A DNA stretch of 46,607 nucleotides from Lepiota brunneoincarnata (lineage: Eukaryota > Basidiomycota > Agaricomycetes > Agaricales > Agaricaceae), in assembly GCA_023014365.1 (NCBI GenBank), contig JAEBUN010000089.1:1-46607 (forward strand), read 5' to 3'. The notes under the pieces are model-generated. The model did no database searches and was not told the origin of the DNA. It was given only the letters and a program-made list of their open reading frames with translations. Below, piece after piece: positions 1 through 9,558 of this stretch. Numbering within the stretch: the first letter of the stretch is position 1; each line of letters begins with the position of its first letter. The translations under genes were made by a program, and so were the position numbers.

Positions 1-883
1 GCTTCCAGTGTTCACCACCGCAGTTCCAGCACAGACCCTTTTTCTTTCCCTTCCCTTTCAGCTTCCCACCTCCATTGCTACCTTTGCTTCCTTCAGTAAC
101 CAGGGCATCGTCGTGTTCCAGTTTAGCATTTCCAGCCCTTGATCGTTCAGGGCGTGCTCGCTCCCATTCATCGCTAATCAATATGATCAGGATTTCGGGC
201 TCAATGGTATGTTGGAGGGAACTATGAAGTTGGGCAGCAGATAATCAATTTGAGGCGTAGGATGATAACCAATGGGGTAGGGACTGGAGGATTGCACTCC
301 TATAGTCGTTGTCACTGATGGTGACACCAACAGCACCCAGCTCGGCCTTTCGGGAACGTATCTCGTTTAGGAATAGACAAACATCACCCCTGTCAGGGCA
401 TCGCATGGTCATAAATTCGCGACGGAGCCGAGCTTGCGAGAAGGCACTCTTGTAAGTGTATTCTCGCTTTATAGAGTCCCACATCAGCTTGACAGTATGA
501 TGACCAGCAGTGACCATTAGCGTGGAATCTGGGAGACGTTGGGCAAGCAAGGAGCGAGCGATATTTTCATTCCTTTCCCAAGTCTTGACCATTTCAGTAG
601 TGGCAATAGGAGCAGCAGGTGTGGTTGTAGTAGGAGCTGTGGGAGCAGTCGTAACAGGGGTGGTGGTAGCAGGAGCTGTGGGAGCAGTGGAAAGAGTGGC
701 TGTGGGTTGTGACCCACTGGTTGAGGTTGGGAGTTCAGGACGCGGCAAACTACCATCGAAATGGCCCCACAATCCCTTTCCTTGGATTACTGTCTGGAAA
801 CGTAGCACAAAGATTGCCCAGTTTCCCCCAGACACATCCAGCTTTGGTACTGACGTAGGGAGCATATCGTTTACAGTAGACAT
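1..883 (-). pseudogene. Ty1/copia retrotransposon Gag (partial, one in-frame stop)
   Basis: Gag-like nucleocapsid precursor of a copia LTR retrotransposon, cut off by the left window edge. The likely start is the ATG at 883 (MSTVNDM), just downstream of the PBS and LTR. The protein has the usual copia Gag layout: an N-terminal 'W..F' segment, a Ser/Thr/Pro/Ala-rich linker with repeated TAPTTT-type runs, and a helical core (LRREFMTMRC). An in-frame TGA near 245 interrupts it. The same frame then continues without a shift into a basic stretch and the start of a CCHC zinc knuckle (CWNCGGEHW) at the very edge. The single TGA could be decay; nothing in the sequence suggests programmed read-through. 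Protease, integrase and RT would lie to the left of the window. Confidence 0.8.
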
Positions 884-934
884 TGCACAATAGATCAATG
901 TATTCGGTTATCTGGTTAATAGCACGTTGGCGCA

Positions 935-946
935 GGGCCCATAACC
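935..946 (-). other. Primer binding site of the copia element (half-tRNA-iMet type)
   Basis: On the minus strand the 12 bases GGTTATGGGCCC directly abut the LTR end (TTCTACA). This matches the anticodon-arm PBS of Drosophila copia, which uses a cleaved initiator tRNA; the ATG is the complement of the CAU anticodon. It fixes the LTR boundary and the element's orientation. Confidence 0.75.
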
Positions 947-1422
947 TGTAGAACGTAGTAAGGTATATTCAGTCTCAACGCGAGAGCTAGAGTTTACCTG
1001 TAGAACGTAGTAAGGTATACTACAAAGTAGTCAGTACAGTAATTAAAGGTATTGATAGAATACTCACTTCAGTCTCGACGCGAGAGCTGAAGTGCGACTA
1101 CAAGCAAGAGGCTATTTATCTAACACTACGATACACGCGCTTGTACGTAGACAATAAGCACAATAGCAATAGTGTACGGGCAGAGGAGGACAGTAAGGGC
1201 ATAGCATAAAAGATATAAAAACGGTAGAGACCGTGCAAGAGAAACGGAGCGCGGGATATGGAACAAACACGAAAGGGCGGAAAAGGACGCCAGCTAAACG
1301 GAGACCGGAACTCGGCACGCGTTTGCGAGCTCGACAACTTATGCCTATGGTAGACTTAGACATTCTACAGGTATATTATAAAGTACTCGCGCTACGAGCT
1401 ACTGAGACTTAGACATTCTACA
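947..1422 (-). mobile_element. 5' LTR of the copia element
   Basis: The segment is bounded by the short inverted repeat TGTAGAA...TTCTACA, with TG...CA ends on the minus strand, and is followed by the PBS. Both ends carry an internal duplication of about 52-53 bp: the terminal sequence recurs at 999 (TGTAGAACGTAGTAAGG) and near 1369 (ACTTAGACATTCTACAG). The outer edge is therefore either 1422 or 1369. No target duplication can be tested because the other end is outside the window. Confidence 0.65.
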
Positions 1423-1576
1423 GCAGCAAGATCGATGAGCTCAAGCGAGTGGGGACAAGAAGCCAATTTGCCGAAGACTCCTGCTACTGTGAAGGCAAGT
1501 TCAACCACGGAGGTGACCACAACCTGAGAAAGAAGACGGTGGGACAGAATGCATAGCAAAACCGTCTCAAGCCAAG
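1423..1576. other. Short stretch flanking the LTR, possible exon remnant
   Basis: No gene is recognised. A plus-strand frame from the LTR edge to a TAG near 1554 is open for about 43 codons with a plausible composition (CYCEGKFNHGG). It may be the tail of a gene cut by the copia insertion. I cannot support more than that. Confidence 0.2.
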
Positions 1577-2336
1577 TTACGAATTTCCGCTTGTATGAAC
1601 ATAGGTACCCATCAGGGTCCTACCCTGAGCACCAATTCCAGAGGCCACATTCGACCCCTTCTCCTCCATCCTCAACCGTTGTTCTAACACGAGGAAGGTA
1701 GATATAATGTAGTCAGTGATGTTCTCAAGCTCTCGGTGGATGACAAGGACAAATGTTGTGATCGGTTCCGCGATGGATTCACGGTATGCCATCGGATGGA
1801 CTGGGTCAGACAGTGAGAAGAACTGGGAGAGAGAGACAGAGAGACAGAGAGAGGGGTCGGGCGTCAGCGCCAGGGCTTAACTGAAGTACCGACGTAAGTA
1901 CTTACAGCCAAGCGGTGGACAGGGTGGATCTTCCAGTAAAAAACTCCATGTTCCGTATGTATTAGGTGGACCGGACTATCATGATTATCAGGACCAGTAA
2001 GCAAAATGCAGCAGGATTCGTTTCTTAAAGCTTGACTCACTATCCATCATCAAGTTTGTGGACTCTTAGGACATCATTCAACTTCTGCTCTTTGCCCCCG
2101 TGTCGATCAGCAAGAGTGATTTTATCAGGAAGGAGTGTCCTCTTCTTTATCACTACTAGTTCCCGTTGTGTCGCAGCGTCCAGAACCTTGCTTTTCATTC
2201 CATCACGGCCAGTAGTGGAGACAATATATCGGGCTTGACCATTTACGAGAAGATGAGCATTAAGAGCGCTATTCTGGCTAAACACAAAGCGAGTGACGAG
2301 CTGTTTAGGGTTGGTGAGAGTAACTTCGGAATCCAT
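1577..2336 (-). CDS. DUF6593 domain protein, copy A
   Basis: Protein of about 203 residues of the basidiomycete DUF6593 family, a tubby/LOR-like beta barrel of unknown function. Exons (minus): 2336-2041, 1975-1906, 1822-1577. The introns are 65 and 83 nt, with GTGAGT and GTAAGT donors. The start MDSEVTLTN matches the start of copy B. Shared blocks with copy B are ARYIVST, LADRHGGK, HTEHGVFYWK and the C-terminal helix ENITDYIISTFLVLE. The splice phases (2, then 0) are the same as in copy B, which supports both models. No signal peptide or membrane segment is seen. The copy lies between the copia LTR and the GH31 gene in the same orientation. Function is unknown; the family call rests on recognised motifs. 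Confidence 0.8.
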
Positions 2337-3509
2337 GGGGATGATACAGATAGGAGGGGGTTCCGCACGGTGTGGTAAGAGGTCGAAACTTTGTGCGTGG
2401 GAGTAGTAGGGCTGGGCGTGTATTGTAAACTGTGCGCCGTTCTTAAATGAGGAGGCTGTGGCATTTGACAGCTTTGGAAAGCATATTCGCCCCGATCGTT
2501 TTGTCCCCGCGGTATGCTATCCTTTGCACATGAGTACACACGAGCTACTTTGGGAAGCCTCTGAGTAATGGCTTTCCGGAGCTAAGAATTGGCTAGCGTG
2601 AACCACGTGCCATAAGTGTGGGTAAAGGCCGTTTGCTGGAGGCGGTGTTGGGAGTCTGATATCAACTATGTTCAGCACTGATATATAGCGATTTCACCGG
2701 ATGCTGCTGGGTGTTACAGCACACTTTTTGCTGCGGGGTGTTCTCAAGGGCTGGGCTGTGCAATATTGCCCCGGTATCGCTCTCAAAGTCAGGACAGCCT
2801 CCGGTTACCCAGTGGTCGAAATTCGATTAGTTCTGGGGGGGGGGGGGGTTGCACTAGTGGTAAGGAAGCCAAAATACAACCACCAGCCGAAAATAAACCA
2901 AATAGATAACTAGTAGTGTGCCAGCGCACTGGTAAGTAGGGCCATCTCCAAACACCAAACACACAGCATTCGGGTTCAAAATGGCAGAAAATGCGTACTT
3001 GCCTCCATCCTGTAACCGCGGGTTGTTGCTGTTTTTGAGTGAGACGATTCGTCGGGAGCGCCGCCCTATTCGCAACAACCTGGCAAGGCTGGAGCGACTT
3101 CCGCCAATTAATTATAAGTGAACACTGAAAGCATTTTTTTTTGCAACTGTAACCCTCGGGACGGGCTCCTCATCCAGCCGCAGCTAGGCGTTGAGTTTGT
3201 GTCGGAGTGAACTTCCTATAGGGTCGATGTGAGGCTGCAGGTAAATACGTCAAAAATGGATTATTAACAAAAACCGAGCTGGAGTCAATATTTGCCCCCT
3301 CTTATCATCGTCGTGAAAGGTCATGAAGATGTCTTGCATAGCACTTTGAAACAAGAACATCACACCACGAACATTGCAATCAGTATTGGGTAGGATCATC
3401 CATATATTGGATATACATGTTGCGGGACCCCTGAGTGGGATTGCTATGTAGTAAAAACACCAGGTCCATTTATTCCCCAACAAAAGCAATCTCTCCCCCC
3501 GAGTCAAAT
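2337..3509. other. Intergenic region between DUF6593 copy A and the GH31 gene
   Basis: It contains the promoter side of copy A and the 3' flank of the GH31 gene. A run of 14 G lies at 2835-2848. No ORF has a convincing coding look, and no RNA gene or repeat was recognised. Confidence 0.5.
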
Positions 3510-6500
3510 TCACGAATACTCCACCGAAAGATTCCTATCAAACGCCACACCAACAGTAACATCCAAAACCTTATTCGCCGCATCAAAACCAATCCTCGAA
3601 GCACCCACATCCCTCCCATTAACCCTCACACTCCTCGGAGCACTCTGCACATTGAGGAACCTAACACGCGCCACCTTGACACCGGTTCTAAACCCAAAAG
3701 TACCCCTCACATCCAACCTGTGGTTCCGGAAACTCATATTCACCAAAGTCGTACGCGACGGAGTAACAGACTCTCCATCGTCAATGTACAATCTCCCAGA
3801 CGCACTGCCGTCCAACCCAGGAGCAACAACAAACTCAAAGTCCTTCCTCCTCAACGCTGTGGTGGTCATAGCCGATTCATTACGCAGGGGAAGCACCGTA
3901 CCCCCCTTGATATGAAGGGGAATATGTGTGAAATCAACATCGCTGAGTGTAACAGTCGATCCATTGCCCTGAACAGGCGCCATCGTAGCGAATTCATAAA
4001 AGATATCGCGGGGTAAATAGATATCCACCGAAGTTGAGTTTTCTTCCGTGACTGGAGAAACGAGGACGGAGTCTCCAAAAAAGAATTGCAAGTCGATGGG
4101 GAAGGTGTTTGTATCCTTTGGGTATTTGAACCAAAGCGGGTGGAGGACGGGCGTGCCATCGGTATGGGCTTGGTGGAAAGCGGTGTATAGGTAGTCGAGA
4201 AGGCGATAGCTGTGTTTCAGAATGAATATGGGCGAGAGGTAAACAAAAATCGGCAAATGGTAATACCGTATATCAAGGCCATTTCTGGCTGCTTGTGCTA
4301 CATCATCCCAGAGATAGAACTCCTGGCTAATAGAAGTATCGGCGTTATGCTACCGATAGGTGATTAGGGGTCACAGAATTTCTGGCATGCGTGTATGACC
4401 TACATTGCGCATGAAAGGGTAGAAAGCACCTAGCATAGCCCATCGAGCACAAAGTGTTTGGGTTGTGTTGCCGCCTAAAACCTCGCCTTCAGGGAGCCGT
4501 GGTTATAAAATAGGAAGGACGACACGTACTAAATCCACAGATATCGCTTCCAACCATAGGTACTTGGAAGATTGAGACAAAATTGAGCATACCAGCAATT
4601 GAGAACCTATAGTGTTCCCACAAGCTGACGTTGTCACCAAGCCATTTGCCAACACGAGAACCTGCACCAGCAAAAGTAGAACGTGTAATGACCAGAGTTC
4701 GCTTTCCGGGACGACGCGACAGCATTGCCTCATGTGTGGCAGTGGACATCATGGTGCCGTAGAGATTGTGGACGTTATACTCGGTTAAGCCATTGGCATG
4801 GACAGCGTTCGTCTAGGTCATGCATCAACACAAATTTCTGAGCAAGTCTAACTTTTACTTACAAAAGCAGTCTTGCTAGAAAGAGGTCCCGCAGCATTAT
4901 TTATGGCGTAAGGAGGATTAAGAAGATCGTCAGCACGCCTCTTGAGCTGCAGCTGGGAGGAATTTTCGAAGATTGGTGCATTGGGATCAGGAGGTGGGTT
5001 GGTTCGAGGTGGAGGCAGAGCCATTTGGACTGCTTGTTCGAATGGGTTGTCACAGGGTAAGTTGCAGAACTGAGTTCACACAAGAAACGGTATCAAAAAG
5101 CTATAACAAGCTAATTAGAGTTAAACTCACGCTGGCTGGTTCATTCATGTCGATCCAAGCACCATCGATGTCAAGCCCTGTTTCAGGATTAAAGAAGTCT
5201 TGGAATTCGCCATTCCAATATCTTGATAGCATTAGGCTGAGTGGTCAAAATTGATAGAAGATGTAATGCTTACTCGGTGACCTTCTCGTTGAACCAGTCT
5301 GCAGGGCTGTTCAGTATAATTACAGGATTAGTCAAAGTTGTTTTCACCAGGATACACGGTTACCCCTACGAGGGCATAAGAATAATTTGGCATGAAAAAG
5401 GACTTGGTGTAACGCACCAGGCCAGACAAGTCCAAGGAAATCACTCCCATTTTCAGCCTTGAGCCAAACATCGAGATCCTTTCCGCGGTTGTACGGCGGA
5501 TAATCGCCATCGGGTAGAAGGCCCACGGCAGGATCAGTCATCAGAACTAGGTGTGGGATTCGGTTCTGATGTGATTCAATTATTTTACGTGAACTTACCG
5601 AAGCGCTGATCGTGGGCATGCAGGTAAGCGACAATTTCACGCATTCTGTTCATGGGGAAATATTGGGGATCCACTGTGAAAATGCGTCGTCTATCCATAT
5701 AGTCTTGGGTGACAGTGAGTGGACCGAAGCTAGCCTGCATGGAAAAGATGTTCTCACCAATGTCCGTCCACATGGTTTCCAGAGGGATGTTTGCTGCTGC
5801 ATATCGGGAGATGACTCCAGCAACGTCAACGAAATCTGGGGTAGTTTCAACGATCGTGTTCAGAATAAAAGAGGAGCACGCTCGACGAACCCTTATATCC
5901 AAAGCGACATTGATGAAGTCCGAACGACCAATAAGGGACTTCTGCCGGCAGACCGACAACTTCAGCGTATTGTCGGGCGACAGCTATTGGATCCTGCTCG
6001 CTGCCGGCAAAGAAGTAGAAATCCAAAACACCACCAATAAGGTTGTATTCTAGAGTGGTTCTGCCACCCGCATTGGAAAGCTTGACGTCCATGCCATTGG
6101 AGTTGAGGAGAAAGACACCATGTGTACCGGTGGTTCGGTGTTCAAGATAAACCGGATGATTCCCATACAAGTTTGTACCGACTGGGATTCCAAATGCATC
6201 ACGGGACCAAAGGGTAAGTGTGGTATTGTCGGTGGCAAGATGGAAGGGGTTAGTATGTTCTCCAAGTCCATATATGTTGGCATTATCAGGAAGAGCAGTT
6301 TTCACACGGAGATATTGCGGCTCGAAAATGATGGGGTGAGAAGCGGTGGAGAACAGAATCTCGCGAGTTGAGGTCCTGAAGATGGAGAAAGAGAAAGGAG
6401 AAGCGGTATAGTTGAACTGGATCGCAGCGGAGCGTGGAGACACTGTGCGACGGGAGCCTGGTCGAGGGAGAACAGACTCGGGAACTTGGTAGCGAGCAGA

Positions 6501-6829
6501 GTTTTTATCAACGACCTTCAAATGAATGCGCTCATCTGCGCTGGATGTCAAAGTGGAGATAAGCGCCAACAAAGACAAGACCTACTCGTCTCGTAGTCCA
6601 CAGTAAGGGAAAGCGCCTGGATATCCTCGCCGAAAACATTGCATGGCTGACCCGCCAAATTTAAGTCCGCAGTCAACCTTCCCCCATTGGTCTTGATATT
6701 CGTCGCGTGATAACCAGGACACGCGTCCAATGTAGCTGGGTCGACATCTGTAGCAAGGGCGTAGGGGAGCGAGATGATTGAGAGGGCGAGAAATGCCCAA
6801 CGCTTTTTACTCCCAGGCGGCGTGGGCAT
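3510..6829 (-). CDS. Secreted glycoside hydrolase family 31 (alpha-glucosidase type)
   Basis: Retaining alpha-glycosidase, probably extracellular, releasing glucose from alpha-glucans or oligosaccharides. The spliced model has 892 residues in 13 exons: 6829-6586, 6535-5891, 5835-5758, 5703-5599, 5546-5418, 5365-5348, 5298-5274, 5221-5131, 5069-4863, 4812-4530, 4474-4404, 4349-4267, 4209-3510. All introns are 49-61 nt GT-AG, and every junction keeps the frame. The N-terminus has basic residues and then a hydrophobic signal peptide ([16 protein letters not shown]). The N-terminal beta-sandwich includes NIYGLGEHT. The catalytic barrel carries the nucleophile in WIDMNEPAS (Asp439) and the acid/base in KWLGDN (Asp574). 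The C-terminal beta domains follow HPLWFKYP. Exons 6 and 7 are only 18 and 25 nt. Exact substrate cannot be read from the sequence; alpha-xylosidase is less likely given the motif context. Confidence 0.93.
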
Positions 6830-7464
6830 GGTGTGGGACGAAGGAACCACAAGGAGAGGGTGGGCCTGGTATTTGTAGCGCCGCCAGCCGCTTAGTTGAA
6901 TGAAAATAGGCGTTCGAAGACATGAAAGAGCACGCCGAACAAACTCGCCGGAGCTTCCTGTCACTCTCGGTCCATTCCGGGGACTTGTGTGACATGTTCA
7001 CATCCCTCAACTTTGTGCCGCTATTGCTCGAAGACAGCAGCTTTTCGCTATCGAGCCTATTCCTCTCGTAGAAACAAGCGAAACCGTGGGAGGTGTATCA
7101 GGGATGCCCTAAGGGACAAGGCCTGTTTTCAGCGTGAGTGGTTTTTGCGAAGACTGTTTGCCGACTATGTGACTGAAAAGCAGCTGGAACATGTTCGAAA
7201 TATATAAGTGGAGTCGACCATAGTCTCTATGATTATACTAAACGCTTGGTTTTCTGACCCAATCGCTCTAGCTACACAGGAAAGCTAACCACGATACCCC
7301 GCAGGAGAGTCGCTATGAACGAACACGGCACCAGTCGTGACTATTTACTAAGCTCGATCTGATGACGCTGACTTGTCGCCCATAGCTAGATTAGCATCCA
7401 TGATATCGTGGTGCAACTTTCATCTCCATCAGGAATTCCCGTCTTAATATCCGGCTAGGGGCTA
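6830..7464. other. Upstream region of the GH31 gene
   Basis: This 635-bp gap holds the GH31 promoter and the 3' flank of DUF6593 copy B. One CCCCGC block near 7301 fits the short CreA/Mig1-type carbon-repressor consensus, but such blocks are common by chance. No ORF is convincing. Confidence 0.4.
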
Positions 7465-8174
7465 CTATTTCATCGATAACCATGCGGATCGGGGGCCCAA
7501 GGATCCCCATACCTCCTCTTCGTTTGTATCAGGCTCGCCTTTCACATAGAAGAGAGAGGCCAATACATAATCCACGATGTTTGACGCTCGGTCTTCTACG
7601 ACCAACTCCCATGTAGGGCCCTGGCCTGCCACAGTCTCCGTCCATGCCACCGGAGCACGAGACGAGTCGGCATACAACTACGATTGAGATGAATATCGGG
7701 TGATGGAAGAATTGTAATCATAACCTACCGCCCAATTGTGACCCTGTCTCTTGCGCCAGTAATAAACCCCTTCCTCCGTGTGCAAAGCCATGGCGAATTG
7801 GCTGGGAGGAACAGATAACAGCTCAACACGAAACTCCCTACCATAGCAAGCAACGGCCTCTCTCACCTTTGATTCGTACAGGGAGCCCTCTTGAGAATAG
7901 CGTCGGCTTTCATCGTCTTGCCTCCATTCCTGTCTGCAAGCGCGATGGCATCGGAGAGCATCGTCTTCCTCTTTACTTCCACTATGACACGCCGGGTCGT
8001 ATCATGAATTTTGACCTTCCTCACACCGTCCTCGGACGTCGCGAGGAAGTATCGAGGTATAGAGTCCTCCTCTAATGTTGCGTTATGTTGGTCGTTACGC
8101 TTATATAATAAGCGAGTTTGACCCTTCGCTACGCCAGTTGTTGAATAATTTGTGAGAGTGACTTCTGAGTTCAT
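7465..8174 (-). CDS. DUF6593 domain protein, copy B
   Basis: Paralog of the DUF6593 gene at 1577-2336, about 197 residues. Exons (minus): 8174-7867, 7801-7729, 7677-7465. The introns are 65 and 51 nt. Intron 1 has the same length (65 nt), position and phase as in copy A. The exon 1 reading frame would hit a TGA at the donor, so splicing is needed to reach the conserved HTEEGVYYWRKR block. The start MNSEVTLTN matches copy A. The C-terminal helix is SNIVDYVLASLFYVK. No signal peptide is seen. Similarity to copy A is moderate, so the duplication is old. Function is unknown. Confidence 0.82.
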
Positions 8175-8230
8175 GGGGAAAAGGGAGGAGCTGTGTTTTG
8201 AGATGCTCCAATATCAACATTTGGGCGATC

Positions 8231-8237
8231 TTATATA
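8231..8237 (-). promoter_or_regulatory. Probable TATA box of DUF6593 copy B
   Basis: TATATAA on the minus strand, about 57-63 nt upstream of the ATG at 8174. Position and sequence fit a fungal core promoter; function is inferred. Confidence 0.4.
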
Positions 8238-9558
8238 TGTTCGGGAAATTTGGTTTTGACGGTTAAAAATAATAAGAGTGAGTCATGATACCTGAAAGCC
8301 TGCCGATACGGAGGTTTTCCAGATGATCGGACTTGTTTGTGTCAGAGATAAGAGGCATATGACATAGTTGCCGATGTCACTGGACCAATTTCTGCAGTCC
8401 CTCTGCGCTTTGTTCTGAAGAAAAGCGCCAGGGAAAGTGCTTTGCCAGCTCAGTGGCCGACTCCACCACGATGTTATTCACACCTGGTGACTTCTTCGAA
8501 GTACTCGTAACAGATGAAGAACCTCCGTGGCTACAATTTGCTGATCATCTACAGCATTGGAAGTTTTGGAAGTTGGGCTGCTTTTGATTCCGCGATTTGT
8601 GTCAACCAAACTAGGAAGTTAAAGCGGGGGTGTGGCTGTTACTGTGCGTGTTATTTTTGTGCCCGCTGACGATCTTGTCAGCTTATGACTCGAACGTCGA
8701 CCGGCGACTTACAGTGCGGCCCCTTCGTTATCTACATTCCGTCCTGTCAGGACGACCCCCTCAAAGAAAGAGTACGATGTCCTGGCGAACCCCGATGTTT
8801 CGCAACCCTCGGTCAGAAAATTCACTTCTCAATCCGTATTTACCGAGACTCACTCAAATAATCCCACGGCTTGATATTGATCTGCAAATGCGGTGTCATA
8901 ATAAACAACTCCTGACCGTATCCAACGCGGGGCTATGTCTGGTCCGGAGGGAACAGGATTCAAAGGAGGTATTCAGTGGAGCCACTGATAGCCTTACAAA
9001 TGCTGGAGACTGCGGAATCGCAGCATATCGTAAAGTTGACCGAGAACCTCAGGGAGTTTGCTTAACAAGACTAAGTGGGTAGCACCATCATCGATCATCG
9101 CATCTGATAAGATAGGTGTCACCAGGAACAAGCACCTCTTATGTAAGCAAAAATCAGCCAAACTTCGGCCTCTTATTTCTTCAGCGCAAGTCATCGGAGT
9201 GGGAAAATAAGACCTGAGAAATTAAGTGTAGGTTGGTCAGAAGAGGTCCTAGGTTGAATTTTTTCAATAGCTTGGGCGTATACAGAATAATATCAAATTT
9301 ATTTTTTTTCATGCAAAGTGACTAGAAAATGTATTCTGACGAGATAGCAAGCAAAAGGAGCCGGAGGTCAAAATCCCAAGTCAACATTTTGCCGCTTAAG
9401 TAATACATCACATGATTGCTCATGCGGTAGGAGGAGGAGACACAGATAACAAAAACTTGTGAAATTCTCACTGATAATGGGCCGCCGAAGCAGGGCCTCT
9501 AGGGCCCTGACTCAATAACCTTCCGAACAATTCAAAAATCATAAAATCGCAGCTAGAA
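8238..9558. other. Gene-poor stretch before the transposon island
   Basis: I recognise no gene. The longest open frame (8630-9082, plus) starts with a hydrophobic run but has no family look and no coding bias. AT-rich DNA with a poly-T run lies near 9300. The left boundary of the DDE element probably falls at about 9519-9545 but is not proven. Confidence 0.4.

Noticed and set aside
510..893. Long Val/Gly/Ala-rich plus-strand ORF
   Set aside because: It is the antisense shadow of the copia Gag low-complexity linker.
2835..2848. Run of 14 G
   Set aside because: Plain homopolymer in non-coding DNA; a G-quadruplex is possible but nothing else supports a function.
4567..4600. Possible 30-nt intron in the GH31 gene (GT...AG)
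   Set aside because: Too short, and reading through gives the conserved [20 protein letters not shown] block.
8630..9082. 150-codon ORF with a hydrophobic start
   Set aside because: No recognisable family, no introns or codon bias like neighbours, and it ends in non-coding-looking sequence.
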